The position numbers and the translations under genes were made by a program. Of a stretch of DNA of 51,216 nt, positions 40,883 through 48,986 are shown one piece after another; the stretch's first letter is position 1, and every line of letters begins with the position of its first letter. The DNA is from a virus. The notes below the pieces were generated by a model that was given only the letters and a program-made list of their open reading frames with translations, was not told the origin of the DNA and did not search any database. The stretch is taken from positions 1 through 51,216 of the IMG/VR virus record IMGVR_UViG_3300046028_004317; one strand, written 5' to 3'.

Positions 40883-41016
40883 ATCCGAATACTGCCCCCC
40901 AACTGGATAGTTAATTTTCGTTCCCCGATATTTTTATTGGTTAAAAAGATATAGCTTGTCTCGATTAAAGGCATCGATACTTTTTTCAGCACTTGGCTAT
41001 TTCGCGCCGGACGCAT
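40883..41016. promoter_or_regulatory. AT-rich gap in leftward operon
   Basis: These 134 bases separate the VRR-NUC gene from the winged-helix gene. They contain AT-rich sequence with several T and A runs. A perfect TCATCT-GG-AGATGA dyad (41017-41030) overlaps the VRR-NUC stop at the upstream edge. An internal promoter or operator for the downstream four genes is plausible, but I see no strong -35/-10 pair. Confidence 0.35.
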
Positions 41017-41343
41017 TCATCTGGAGATGAATTTGTTAACCTTGTCCATGGCATCTTCCTTGCCATTCCCCATGATAACCGTGTGTCCGATGCCCTCTAA
41101 GTACTCGATCCAATCCCGCTGCGATGCGCTGATCGTCCCGCCCTTCTCGTTCTTCATCTCGATCCATAGATTCCATGCCGGGACAAATAGATCTGGAACC
41201 CCGGCGCTTACTCCCTCCGCCTTGAGCCGAGCCCCAGTACCTGCAGACCGAGCACCCCCATTTGGTATGGCGAAGATCCTAACCAGAAAGCTGCGCCTAA
41301 ACCACTGCACCAACTCCCGCTGCTCCTCATGTTCTGTCTTCAT
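41017..41343 (-). CDS. VRR-NUC domain nuclease, 108 aa
   Basis: A stand-alone VRR-NUC fold. The N-terminal E in EEQRELVQWFR is followed by the conserved AIPNGGAR loop, then GVPDLFVP with the metal-binding Asp and WIEMKNEKGG with the ExK pair. A Q-x-x-W helix (SQRDWIEYLE) closes the fold. VRR-NUC nucleases in phages act on branched or flap DNA, so resolution of recombination intermediates is likely. ATG overlaps the helicase stop (ATGA) with AGGAG just upstream. Confidence 0.85.
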   Translation of the reverse strand: MKTEHEEQRELVQWFRRSFLVRIFAIPNGGARSAGTGARLKAEGVSAGVPDLFVPAWNLWIEMKNEKGGTISASQRDWIEYLEGIGHTVIMGNGKEDAMDKVNKFISR

Positions 41344-42962
41344 TTCCAGCTCCTATTCATGACCTTAAAGAACTTCCCGTCCCGCTTGTACTCTATGCGT
41401 TTTGGCCGTGCTACTGCGTCATTCAAATTCCCAGCGGTCTTTTCCATGTCATCCCCTATCTCTGGCCCATAACGCGAAAACTCCTTAGAGTCCCAGATTA
41501 TTTTCATCAACAGTTTGCGGGCAATTTCTCCAGCATATCCATCATGGGCAATGCAAAGGTACTCGCTAACGATTGGGTCTGATAGCTTAGTGCCATAGTA
41601 CCTCACCATCAACATATCTTTGCCGGACTGCCTGCTGGTGTGAGCTGACCAAGTCCACGACTCAATCGTCATATCATTCCCGGCGATCCCCATGATGTCA
41701 TCATCATGGAGTTTTAGGCCCGCCCCTTTCTTTTTATCATTGCCGGGAAACTCATACTCACATGATGGGCAGATCTTCACCGATGGATGAACGAGCTCAT
41801 GGCACTCCGGGCATACCTTGACGGGCGGCACACCCCCACCCTCCGTGACCTTTTGTGGCGTATCTACACTGGTGATTGGCCCATGCCGAGAGACGTTCCC
41901 GGCAAAATCCAGCACCATGCAATGATCAGTGTGGCTCTTCGGGCGCATCCCCCTACCCGCCATCTGGATGTACAGCACCGCGCTCATGGTCGGGCGCAGC
42001 ATTACGATCAGGTCAAGGTCGGGGTGATCGAATCCAGTGGTGAGGACATTGGCATTGGTCAGCGCCTTTATCTTCCCGCTGCGAAAGTCGGCCAAGATTC
42101 TAGTCCGCTCCTTCTTTGGGGTATTGCCCGTGACCGTCTCCGTCACAATCCCATACCGATTGAGTTGATCGGCAATGTGGTAGGAGTGCTCTACGCCAGA
42201 GCAAAAGAATAGCCACGACCGCCTGTCTCCCGCCCTCTCTATTGTCTCAGTTACCACCATAGAGTTCTGCAAATCGGTATCAACTGCGGACTGCAGTTCA
42301 CTCTCGATGAACTCCCCGCCACGCTTGTGGACTGACGATGTGTCCAGCTCCGTCTTGGTCTTCTTTGACTGCAGCGTTGCCAAGAACCCTTTGTAGATCA
42401 ACTCAGGGATGCGGACAGACTCAAGCAGCGCATCGAATATGGCGGGTTTGTCGGTGATGACCCCATGCCCCAGACGGTACGGGGTGGCGGTCAATCCTAC
42501 TACCCGCAGGTTGGGGTTGATCGAGGTCAGGACATCGATCAGAGTCCGATACCCACCCTCAGCCTTGTGTCCAACGAGGTGGCACTCGTCAATGATAATT
42601 ATGTCGATATGTCCAATCTCATGCCCACGCTTCCTGACCGATTGTATCCCGGCAAAGGTGATGGAGTTCCCCAGTTGGCGCATCCCCATGCCAGATGAGT
42701 AGATCCCCATCGGCGCATCCGGCCAGTGCTCACGCATTCTGGCGGCATTCTGCTCGATCAGCTCCTTGACGTGCGTCAGCATCAGGATTTTGGTGTTGGG
42801 CCAGCTCTGTATCGCAGCCTTGCAGAACGCCGCAATAATGTGACTCTTGCCCGACCCGGTAGGCAGGACTAGGCACGGGTGCTTGAGCTTGCTAGTCCTG
42901 AACCAGTTGTCGAGATCATCCAGCGCACGTTGCTGGTAGTCCCGTAGCAATATCTCAATCAT
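41340..42962 (-). CDS. SF2 DEAD/DEAH-type helicase, 540 aa
   Basis: The helicase motifs appear in order: VLPTGSGKSH (Walker A), IIIDECHLVG (DECH box), GLTATP (motif III), a second RecA-like domain with SGVEHSYHIADQL and TTGFDHPDLD, and QMAGRGMRP (motif VI). A C-terminal zinc ribbon follows, VCPECHELVHPSVKICPSCEYEF split as CPEC and CPSC. The arrangement resembles RadD/UvsW-type enzymes that remodel branched DNA. It is coupled by 4-base overlaps to the nuclease genes on both sides, implying a joint role in recombination-dependent replication. Confidence 0.9.
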   Translation of the reverse strand: MIEILLRDYQQRALDDLDNWFRTSKLKHPCLVLPTGSGKSHIIAAFCKAAIQSWPNTKILMLTHVKELIEQNAARMREHWPDAPMGIYSSGMGMRQLGNSITFAGIQSVRKRGHEIGHIDIIIIDECHLVGHKAEGGYRTLIDVLTSINPNLRVVGLTATPYRLGHGVITDKPAIFDALLESVRIPELIYKGFLATLQSKKTKTELDTSSVHKRGGEFIESELQSAVDTDLQNSMVVTETIERAGDRRSWLFFCSGVEHSYHIADQLNRYGIVTETVTGNTPKKERTRILADFRSGKIKALTNANVLTTGFDHPDLDLIVMLRPTMSAVLYIQMAGRGMRPKSHTDHCMVLDFAGNVSRHGPITSVDTPQKVTEGGGVPPVKVCPECHELVHPSVKICPSCEYEFPGNDKKKGAGLKLHDDDIMGIAGNDMTIESWTWSAHTSRQSGKDMLMVRYYGTKLSDPIVSEYLCIAHDGYAGEIARKLLMKIIWDSKEFSRYGPEIGDDMEKTAGNLNDAVARPKRIEYKRDGKFFKVMNRSWK

Positions 42963-44002
42963 CCTACAATCCTCGCATCGAACTCAGATCTCAGCTCATT
43001 AATAACCTCATCTGGATTGGCGCAGGCATTTGGATTGGACACCATCTCCTTGCTCGAGAAGCATTGGTTGTCATAGGCAACGTTCCGATCACCATTCCTG
43101 ACGGGCTTGCCATCAATGATGTAGACAGCCTCGTGTGCGTTGTCGCTATCTACCCTGTCCCACGGCACTAGGTCAGGATGTAATACATGTGAGTCACAGC
43201 CAGTGCGTTGGTTCTCTACCGCCAGTTCAATGTTGTCGTATCTGGCGCACGTCCATTTGGAATCTGGTGTGGCCGTAGAGTGGGCGCAGGTACGGCAGTT
43301 CACCTCTTTGGTGAGCTTGGTGTCGTGGCAGAATGAATGAGCAGGACACCACTTGCACTGATACCAGTCTGGTGCAGCTCCAGCACAGGGCTCCGGCATC
43401 CGATCCAGCATCGTGATCCTGACACCACGAGCAACAGCCTTCTCGGCAACCTTCTTGTCGAGCCGCACTCGCTCTGTGTGGATGCGGTCATCGTCCTTGC
43501 AGACACCAACGTACAGCGCCCGGTCTATCTTCTTGCCCATCATGTAGACCTGCATCTGAACATAGTGCATCGGCTTACTCGCCTCGACCCCAACCTTAAT
43601 CAGATCATCGAAGGACTTCTTGGAGTGCGTCTTGAACTCGGCGATGTGCTTCTTGGCTGGCGCTTCTGGAACCCCATGCGTGATCACGCCGTCCAAGCTG
43701 CCTGATACATGTGAGCCAAAATCAACCCGGCTCTGAGCACCACCAGTTGATACTATGGTTATGCCTGCAGATCTCAGGTCGCTCACAATCTGAGCCTCTT
43801 CATTCTGCCCGCGCCTGAACAGACGCAATACCCTGCCGGGGAACTTCTCGACTACCGTCCATCTGAAGGACAACCACAGCCATCTGTCGCACGGGTGGCC
43901 CAGCATGGATGCCCCAAGGTGGGGGCGTGGCGGCTCCTGCCGCTCCTCGTGGGCGCGGTCGATCATTGCTGATAATGAATTCATTGGTTCTGGAATCTTC
44001 AT
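42959..44002 (-). CDS. PD-(D/E)XK exonuclease, 347 aa
   Basis: The nuclease core shows GSLDGVI (Asp), AEFKTHS (ExK) and HYVQMQVYM (QxxxY), the Cas4/RecB-like set. Two Cys clusters, CKWCPAHSFC and CRTCAHSTATP with a later WTC, suggest zinc or iron-sulfur binding. I chose ATG 44002 over GTG 44017, because a GGGG stretch lies suitably upstream and the GTG sits inside a hairpin. It probably resects DNA ends to feed the annealing ATPase. Its stop overlaps the helicase start. Confidence 0.8.
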   Translation of the reverse strand: MKIPEPMNSLSAMIDRAHEERQEPPRPHLGASMLGHPCDRWLWLSFRWTVVEKFPGRVLRLFRRGQNEEAQIVSDLRSAGITIVSTGGAQSRVDFGSHVSGSLDGVITHGVPEAPAKKHIAEFKTHSKKSFDDLIKVGVEASKPMHYVQMQVYMMGKKIDRALYVGVCKDDDRIHTERVRLDKKVAEKAVARGVRITMLDRMPEPCAGAAPDWYQCKWCPAHSFCHDTKLTKEVNCRTCAHSTATPDSKWTCARYDNIELAVENQRTGCDSHVLHPDLVPWDRVDSDNAHEAVYIIDGKPVRNGDRNVAYDNQCFSSKEMVSNPNACANPDEVINELRSEFDARIVG

Positions 44003-44010
44003 AAGAATAA

Positions 44011-44032
44011 ACCCCACCCTTTCGGGCAGGGT
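44011..44032 (-). promoter_or_regulatory. intercistronic hairpin before exonuclease gene
   Basis: Read on the minus strand, ACCC-TG-CCC, loop GAAA, GGG-TG-GGGT form a stem with a small internal loop. It lies between the ssDNA-binding protein stop and the exonuclease start, and is followed by TTTATTC. It may attenuate transcription or hide the exonuclease start, lowering nuclease relative to binding protein. Confidence 0.45.
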
Positions 44033-44041
44033 CTCCGTTAT

Positions 44042-44515
44042 TTACTTCGTTGACCAAGACGGGCCGCTGCCCTTTGCCGCTGTCTTGGTTGCAGCTTCAG
44101 CTGCAGGGATGCCGCCTGACAATGCCTTGTACGCCTTGATATTGTTCTTGTCGCCGTACTCTTCACTGCGCTCGATACCCAGATCGATCTTCATGCTCGC
44201 GCCGATGAGGTGGTCTGAATCGGTAGCAGTTGGGATTCCGCCAGCTAACATGATCGCTGCGAAATCCTCGCGGCCACGCTTCTCAGCTGTAGGGTTCGCG
44301 TTACGAACGTTGATGTTCGTGAACACGACACGGCCCTGATGTGTTGGGCCAGTGATGTCAAAGCGGATCGAGACGTACTTGCCCGTGCCGGACTTTGTGG
44401 CTTTGATTTCAGCCTTGGTTATTGTTGCGTCATACCAACCCACTGGTAACGGCTCGAAAGAGTTAGAGGGTTGATCCATCTTGCTAAGGTCAAATGTTTC
44501 ACCTAATGAGGCCAT
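44042..44515 (-). CDS. DUF669-like single-stranded DNA-binding protein, 157 aa
   Basis: The opening FEPLPVGWYDATITKAEIK and SGTGKYVSIRFDITGP, followed by GRVVFTNINVRNANPTAE, is the DUF669 pattern found next to Sak4-type recombinases. A C-terminal Ala/Gly/Lys tail ends in a short GPSWSTK. DUF669 proteins are thought to coat ssDNA during annealing. It has an OB-like strand order and sits one base from the preceding gene. Confidence 0.75.
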   Translation of the reverse strand: MASLGETFDLSKMDQPSNSFEPLPVGWYDATITKAEIKATKSGTGKYVSIRFDITGPTHQGRVVFTNINVRNANPTAEKRGREDFAAIMLAGGIPTATDSDHLIGASMKIDLGIERSEEYGDKNNIKAYKALSGGIPAAEAATKTAAKGSGPSWSTK

Positions 44516-44516
44516 T

Positions 44517-44909
44517 TTATTGCTCCTTGATTTGAATTGAAAAGCTGGGGCGACCCGGCTCGGTTGTCACCGCGTCCAAAAGTGGGCGGGTGATTGCTTC
44601 TGATGCTGCTTTCCATACTGTTACATTCATCTCGGCCTTCCAGCGGAACAGGCTTGAGAGGTGGTCAGACAGACCATTCTCCTCGGCGATCTGAACCAGC
44701 ATCTCGGAATCAACCTTACGGTTGAGACGGCCTACGATCTTGAGCTTGTAGCTGCCGACATCGAAGTTCTCCGTACCCTCAAGAGATTCTGGAATCTCAA
44801 GAGCTGCAACGATTAGATCCTCGAAGCGCCTGCGCCGTGCAGTAGCCTCTGACTCATCGGTCTTGCTGGCTTCCCACTCGCGCACGAGATACTCGATGTC
44901 GTTGCTCAC
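44517..44909 (-). CDS. conserved recombination-module protein, 130 aa
   Basis: The N-terminal helix with EATARRRRFEDLIVAALEIP leads to a beta section SYKLKIVGRLNRKVDSEML, then LSSLFRWKAEMNVTVWKAA. Proteins with this R-L-N-R-K-V-D and F-R-W-K pattern recur between Sak4-like ATPases and DUF669 proteins in many phages. The biochemical role is unknown to me. It overlaps the ATPase gene by 4 bases, so the two are made together. Confidence 0.7.
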   Translation of the reverse strand: MSNDIEYLVREWEASKTDESEATARRRRFEDLIVAALEIPESLEGTENFDVGSYKLKIVGRLNRKVDSEMLVQIAEENGLSDHLSSLFRWKAEMNVTVWKAASEAITRPLLDAVTTEPGRPSFSIQIKEQ

Positions 44910-45583
44910 TTTGCACCTCCGATCTTTGCAATGATCTCACCCAGATCTGGAGACTCCCACCTATTGAGCTTCCCGCTACGATCCTTTGCCAGCCATGAGC
45001 TGTCTGAATCGCACATCAATGCCCGCTGACTAACGCCCTCTTCATTCGTCTCGACCCGTAGTGCCATTACCAAGTCGAAGAAGTATGGAAGGCTCTGTCC
45101 AGTCTTATTGCCGGGCATGCTGGGTGAGTACAAGATCTTCCCGGTCTCGTCAGTTGCCTTCTCAGCCTTGGCCGTAAAGTAGATGTGACGATCTGAGATG
45201 TCGCGGAAGCTTCTGATGATCTCGGTCATGATGTCCTGCATCGCGCCATACGCAGCACGAGGATCTTTGTTGCTTTTCTTTTCTGCGATCAGCACCACTT
45301 CGGCGATCTCTGAGATAGAATCCAGAGCTATCGACTCAAAGTTTTTTGCTTCGTCAGCAGAAGTTGCCCAATTGTAAGCCTCGCGCAGATCATCCAGACC
45401 ACGGATCTCGATGTATGGTAGGTCTGCGTCTTGTATTGACAAGAGACCGCCCTCGGCTGAGATTATGACTGGGTGAGGAAGTGTCTTGATGAGAGATGTC
45501 TTGCCAGCTCCTGCTTGGCCGTACACCATCATCTTGACCCCCGATGATGCAATGCTGCCAGTACCTTTTAGTTGAATTGCCAT
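44906..45583 (-). CDS. Sak4-like RecA-fold annealing ATPase, 225 aa
   Basis: P-loop GQAGAGKTSLIKTL near residues 23-36, Walker B in FESIALDSISEI, and a DIMTEIIRSFRDISDRHIYFTAKAEK segment are typical of the AAA_24/Sak4 group of phage single-strand annealing proteins. With the DUF669 protein and the exonuclease it would drive annealing-based recombination and replication restart. AGGAGATTCAA precedes the ATG. First gene of the leftward operon, read from the divergent control region. Confidence 0.85.
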   Translation of the reverse strand: MAIQLKGTGSIASSGVKMMVYGQAGAGKTSLIKTLPHPVIISAEGGLLSIQDADLPYIEIRGLDDLREAYNWATSADEAKNFESIALDSISEIAEVVLIAEKKSNKDPRAAYGAMQDIMTEIIRSFRDISDRHIYFTAKAEKATDETGKILYSPSMPGNKTGQSLPYFFDLVMALRVETNEEGVSQRALMCDSDSSWLAKDRSGKLNRWESPDLGEIIAKIGGAK

Positions 45584-45703
45584 TTGAATCTCCTATTTAT
45601 TTACATCGGTTGGGGAAATTCCCGGTCGATGCAGGTTGTATATTATTTCAAGATGAATTATATTGCAAGCGTTATCGACAAATTAATTACGAGGGTGCTA
45701 ACA
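45584..45703. promoter_or_regulatory. divergent promoter/operator region
   Basis: It lies between the leftward recombination operon and the rightward HTH gene. Rightward: TTGTAT (45636-45641) and TATATT (45659-45664), 17 bases apart. Leftward: TTGCAA and TAATAT on the minus strand, also 17 apart, overlapping the first. An operator-like dyad GGGAA-A-TTCCC lies at 45613-45623. The adjacent HTH protein is the obvious candidate to bind here. Promoter scores are modest. Confidence 0.5.
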
Positions 45704-45883
45704 ATGATGACCGTGGAAGAGATAAAGCTACATCTTACTGATTCAAACTTAAAGAAGGTCGCGGAGCGAGCTGGCATACATCCCAGCACGGTCTATCGGT
45801 TCTTCAGCCCGGACTCCAAGCCATCGTATGAGACAGTCAAACTGCTCAGCGATTATTTGGAGAACCGCACATGGCAGATCTGA
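45704..45883 (+). CDS. small HTH transcriptional regulator, 59 aa
   Basis: ATG 45704 follows GAGGGTG by 6 bases; longer in-frame starts run through the promoter region. Residues 14-36 (SNLKKVAERAGIHPSTVYRF) form a helix-turn-helix, followed by SPDSKPSYETVKLLSDYLE, a Cro/LacI-like arrangement. The tiny size suits a Cro-like dimeric repressor. It overlaps the primase gene by 13 bases. It probably controls the divergent early promoters. Confidence 0.7.
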   Translation: MMTVEEIKLHLTDSNLKKVAERAGIHPSTVYRFFSPDSKPSYETVKLLSDYLENRTWQI

Positions 45884-47892
45884 CAGAGATACTTGGCGAT
45901 TGGTCTCCATCTAACCAACCGCAAATTGATCCGCCAGAGATACAGCTGGCGAATGCCATGCGATCTGCTGGGCTCGAGCCGCCTACAGATATCAGGTTAG
46001 ACGGCAGGCTGCATCGGTTCGCGTCCGGCACAAAGGGTGGTAGCGGCCATGGCGATAAGTCGGGTTGGTATGTATGTTTTGGTGACGGCATACCTGCAGG
46101 TAGGTTCGGTGACTGGCGATCAAGTGTTGAGATGCCGTTTCGCGCCGACATAGGACGGGAGATCTCTTCTTGGGAGGAAATGTCGCACACTCGCAGGCTC
46201 TCAGAGGCCCGCGCACTGCGGGATGCAGAGACAGAGAAGAAGCATGAAGTCGCTGCAAATGTCGTTGAGACAATTTGGGCTGGCTGCACTCAGGCCACAA
46301 TCGATCATCCATACCTGAAGCGCAAGGGCATCGTGCCGCATGGTGCGCGGGTGACGGGGGATGGCCGACTTGTTCTGCCGCTGTATGACGAGCACTCGAT
46401 CCTATGCTCCCTGCAGTACATCTCCGCAGATGGCGAAAAGCTATATCACGTTGGCGGATCTACAAGCGGAAAGTTCTGGATGGTAGATAAGTTCGATGAG
46501 CCCGGTACACTGTACATCGCCGAGGGGTTCGCTACCGCAGCAACAATAGCCGAGCAAACTGGTCGCCCATGTGTGGCGGCATACTCAGCATCCAATCTGG
46601 TTAAGGTCGCCGGAATCATGCGAGATATGTATGGGATAACTCAGGACATTGTTATCGTTGCAGATAATGATGAGTCCGGCGTTGGGCAGTCCCAAGCCGA
46701 CCAAGCCTCTTTACTCTATAAGACGCGCACGATCACCCCTCCCGAGAGAGGGGATGCCAATGATTATGTGGCAGCGGGAAGAGATCTGTCAATCCTGCTC
46801 ATGCCACCAAAACTCGACTGGCTCGTGCAGGCAGATGAGTTCTGCTCCAAGCCAGAGCCGATTACTTGGTTAGTCAAGAAGTGGATTCAGGCCGAGGCCC
46901 TGATCATGGTTCATGGCCCGTCAGCTGGCGGCAAGACGTTCGTGGTTCTGGATTGGATTCTCAGGATGGCGGCAGATATTCCTGATTGGTGCGGGGAGCA
47001 GCACAAGATCAAGCCGGGTGCACATGTGGTGTATCTGGCGGGTGAGGGTCACAAGGGCATCAAGTCTCGTGTGGCCGGGTGGAAGCATTACCATCGTATA
47101 CCGCGTCTCAGGATGCACATCTCCCGTGATGGCTGTGATCTGAATACGAGAGAGGGCCTGCAGCGTGTAGTAGATAACATCAACAGCCTTGAGCATAAGC
47201 CTGCAATCATTGTAGTAGATACCCTGCATAGGTTCCTGCTCGGGGATGAGAACTCCTCGGTTGATACCAAGGGCATGCTGGATGCCTGCGCGATCCTGAT
47301 GCGGAAGTACAGTTGTACCGTACTGTTGGTACATCATACTGGTGTGTCGGAAGAGTCACAGCACCGGGCACGGGGCAGTAGCGCGTGGCGCGGGGCGCTG
47401 GACATTGAGATCAGTATCGTCCCAAGCAAGCAGCGTGGTGGCCCCATCGAGATCGTGCAGCGCAAGAGCAAGGACAGTGAGCTTACCGACTCGGTCTGGG
47501 TGGAGCTCGAGCGGTTCGCGGTTCCGGGCTGGGATAACGAGGACGGTGAGCCATCGATGGCGGCAGCTGTGATTCATGTCGATGCCCCCCCAGAGGCCAA
47601 GAAAGATTCCAAGTTGGATGTCTTCAAGAAGACAATTACCGATGCATTTTGGAGCTCGGGCGCGGAGGTTCGGGATGGCAAACCGTACATCAGTCGGTCG
47701 GGGTTGGTGGAGAAATTGACGGCGGACGGGGTGTCGGACACCCTCATCGCACGGAAATTGAGGCCGGGGAGCTCGGATCAGCTGATCGGGGCACTCAGAG
47801 CCGATGGCTCCATCATAGATCAGGAGAATGGGTGGGTGGTTGCCGAGGCAGGTTGGTGTATGCAGTTGATTTTATTGAAGAACAGCAGGTAG
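45871..47892 (+). CDS. toprim primase / RepA-like helicase fusion, 673 aa
   Basis: An N-terminal primase-type region (FASGTKGGSGHGDKSGWY, GRFGDWR) is followed by a toprim domain with E218 in YIAEGFATA and D265-N-D267 in VIVADNDESG. The C-terminal half is a RecA-fold helicase: Walker A at 349-356 (GPSAGGKT), AIIVVDTLHRF as Walker B and LLVHHTGVSEES with RARGSSAWRGA sensing motifs (RepA/AAA_25). It would unwind the origin and prime both strands for the host polymerase. The iteron-like block lies immediately downstream. No phage polymerase is visible. Confidence 0.85.
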   Translation: MADLTEILGDWSPSNQPQIDPPEIQLANAMRSAGLEPPTDIRLDGRLHRFASGTKGGSGHGDKSGWYVCFGDGIPAGRFGDWRSSVEMPFRADIGREISSWEEMSHTRRLSEARALRDAETEKKHEVAANVVETIWAGCTQATIDHPYLKRKGIVPHGARVTGDGRLVLPLYDEHSILCSLQYISADGEKLYHVGGSTSGKFWMVDKFDEPGTLYIAEGFATAATIAEQTGRPCVAAYSASNLVKVAGIMRDMYGITQDIVIVADNDESGVGQSQADQASLLYKTRTITPPERGDANDYVAAGRDLSILLMPPKLDWLVQADEFCSKPEPITWLVKKWIQAEALIMVHGPSAGGKTFVVLDWILRMAADIPDWCGEQHKIKPGAHVVYLAGEGHKGIKSRVAGWKHYHRIPRLRMHISRDGCDLNTREGLQRVVDNINSLEHKPAIIVVDTLHRFLLGDENSSVDTKGMLDACAILMRKYSCTVLLVHHTGVSEESQHRARGSSAWRGALDIEISIVPSKQRGGPIEIVQRKSKDSELTDSVWVELERFAVPGWDNEDGEPSMAAAVIHVDAPPEAKKDSKLDVFKKTITDAFWSSGAEVRDGKPYISRSGLVEKLTADGVSDTLIARKLRPGSSDQLIGALRADGSIIDQENGWVVAEAGWCMQLILLKNSR

Positions 47893-48010
47893 CGTACCGG
47901 CGTACCGTACCGTACCGTGGCGTACTGGTACGTTTTATGACAAAAACGAGAATAGTGTACCGTACCGTACCCCCCTCTTTAGAGGGGGTACGTTGGTACG
48001 CTCGATGTAC
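47893..48010. repeat. GTAC-rich repeat block, candidate origin
   Basis: Twelve GTAC tetramers lie in 118 bases (47894, 47902, 47907, 47912, 47922, 47928, 47957, 47962, 47967, 47988, 47996, 48007), mostly as CGTACC direct repeats with inverted GGTACG copies. A hairpin, CGTACCCCC(C)TCT/AGAGGGGGTACG (47966-47992), sits in the second half. It starts right after the primase-helicase stop. Iteron-like structure suggests an origin or a replication-control site. Confidence 0.7.
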
Positions 48011-48036
48011 GGAAGATTGGGACAGTAAAATAAATG

Positions 48037-48064
48037 TTGACATATATTATGAACAGCGTAATAT
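48037..48064 (+). promoter_or_regulatory. consensus sigma70 promoter for early small genes
   Basis: TTGACA (48037-48042) is a perfect -35 and TAATAT (48059-48064) is a 4-of-6 -10, 16 bases apart, with an AT-rich spacer. The expected start is near 48071, and the first gene begins at 48113. This is the best host-type promoter in the window and should act immediately after infection. Confidence 0.7.
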
Positions 48065-48112
48065 ATTACACATCGAGGCCGCTTCGGCTGAGAGCAAAAA
48101 CTGGAGATGCAA

Positions 48113-48406
48113 ATGAACACAATCGATACCTTGATCGCACGAGTAGAAGAGTACAGGGCTACCAACAAATCCCCATGCAAGAATTACAAGACTCAGGCTG
48201 CCGCAGAAAAGGCTACTTCTAAAATGGCCCAAATGGCAGCAAACCATTTCGACAGAACTAAACGTGAAGCAGAATATGTAGTCGTATTCAACGCAGCGTG
48301 GGGTAGATGGATCGGAGCGGTGAACATGAACGAACTTGTAAATAGAAAAACATCAGTTGGTGGTTATGTCGGAATATGCAGTCAGTTTGGATTCTACTCA
48401 TACTAA
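48113..48406 (+). CDS. early small protein, 97 aa
   Basis: ATG 48113 is chosen over 48107 because CTGGAG sits 6-11 bases before it. The N-terminal helix (TLIARVEEYRATNK) is followed by a Lys/Ala-rich helix (KTQAAAEKATSKMAQMAANHF) and a beta-rich C-terminus (AEYVVVFNAAWGRWIGAVN). It could be a host-takeover protein by position, directly behind the strong promoter. No family assigned. Confidence 0.65.
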   Translation: MNTIDTLIARVEEYRATNKSPCKNYKTQAAAEKATSKMAQMAANHFDRTKREAEYVVVFNAAWGRWIGAVNMNELVNRKTSVGGYVGICSQFGFYSY

Positions 48407-48412
48407 CAACCC

Positions 48413-48430
48413 TCCTCCCTTCGGGGAGGA
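48413..48430 (+). terminator. TTCG-loop hairpin
   Basis: TCCTCCC-TTCG-GGGAGGA is a 7-bp stem with an exceptionally stable UUCG-type loop, 6 bases after the stop of the first early gene. No T tract follows. Likely an mRNA-stabilising or attenuating element between the first gene and the rest of the cluster. Confidence 0.65.
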
Positions 48431-48447
48431 TTCTCTGGAGATAACAA

Positions 48448-48648
48448 ATGAATAACTTCGAAGTTTACGAAATTGCAAATACTTGCACCAATGACTTCTC
48501 ATTAGATAAGCAGATTGAATTGGGCATCAACGATTGGATTGCAGAAATGCCTAATGGTCGAGTAGCTTTCGGGTGTACCAAGGATGAAGCGGTTAATAAC
48601 CTACTTGGTTTCTGTGATGAGGTAGTAGAAAATTTCTTTGTATATTAA
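48448..48648 (+). CDS. early small acidic protein, 66 aa
   Basis: CTGGAGATAACAA precedes the ATG. The protein is acidic, with a YEIANTCTNDFSLDKQIELG segment in short pieces, WIAEMPNGRVAFGCTKDEA, and a C-terminal LLGFCDEVVENFFVY helix. Fold unknown. It belongs to the early cluster sharing the TGGAGAT leader. Confidence 0.65.
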   Translation: MNNFEVYEIANTCTNDFSLDKQIELGINDWIAEMPNGRVAFGCTKDEAVNNLLGFCDEVVENFFVY

Positions 48649-48667
48649 TTTTTACTGGAGATACAAA

Positions 48668-48844
48668 ATGAAATCATACGACTCGTTTATGCCAACAGAC
48701 TTTCAGATAGGTGCGGCTTCCCTTCGGATACTCAATGAAGGGAACTGGATGCACAAAGAGCACTTCAATGAGATGGTCGATCAGTGGATCGAAGAAACCA
48801 ACGAATGCAACTACCAGCAGTATCTTGATGAGGTGGCAGCATGA
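48668..48844 (+). CDS. early small protein, 58 aa
   Basis: ATG 48668 has CTGGAGATAC upstream; an earlier in-frame start at 48638 lies within the preceding gene and lacks a binding site. The product is helical and acidic (ASLRILNEGNWMHKEHFNEM in part; VDQWIEETNECNYQQYLDE). Stop overlaps the next start (ATGA). Function unknown. Confidence 0.65.
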   Translation: MKSYDSFMPTDFQIGAASLRILNEGNWMHKEHFNEMVDQWIEETNECNYQQYLDEVAA

Positions 48845-48966
48845 GAAGGCGCTATGACGATATGCCGCCAGCAAGCAAACCATTTTCTGCAGCACCTTGG
48901 CTCGTTGTACTTTGTATCGTACTCGCACTAGCACTCGTATCATCAATTGATAATAATTGTATCTAA
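48841..48966 (+). CDS. early single-TM microprotein, 41 aa
   Basis: Starts in an ATGA overlap. Positively charged N-terminus (MRRRYDDMPP), then one hydrophobic helix (WLVVLCIVLALALVSS). The layout predicts an inner-membrane protein with N-in topology. It precedes a lipoprotein gene and may act with it at the envelope, for example in superinfection exclusion, which is inferred. Confidence 0.65.
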   Translation: MRRRYDDMPPASKPFSAAPWLVVLCIVLALALVSSIDNNCI

Positions 48967-48986
48967 CCTAAACTTTGGAGATTAAA

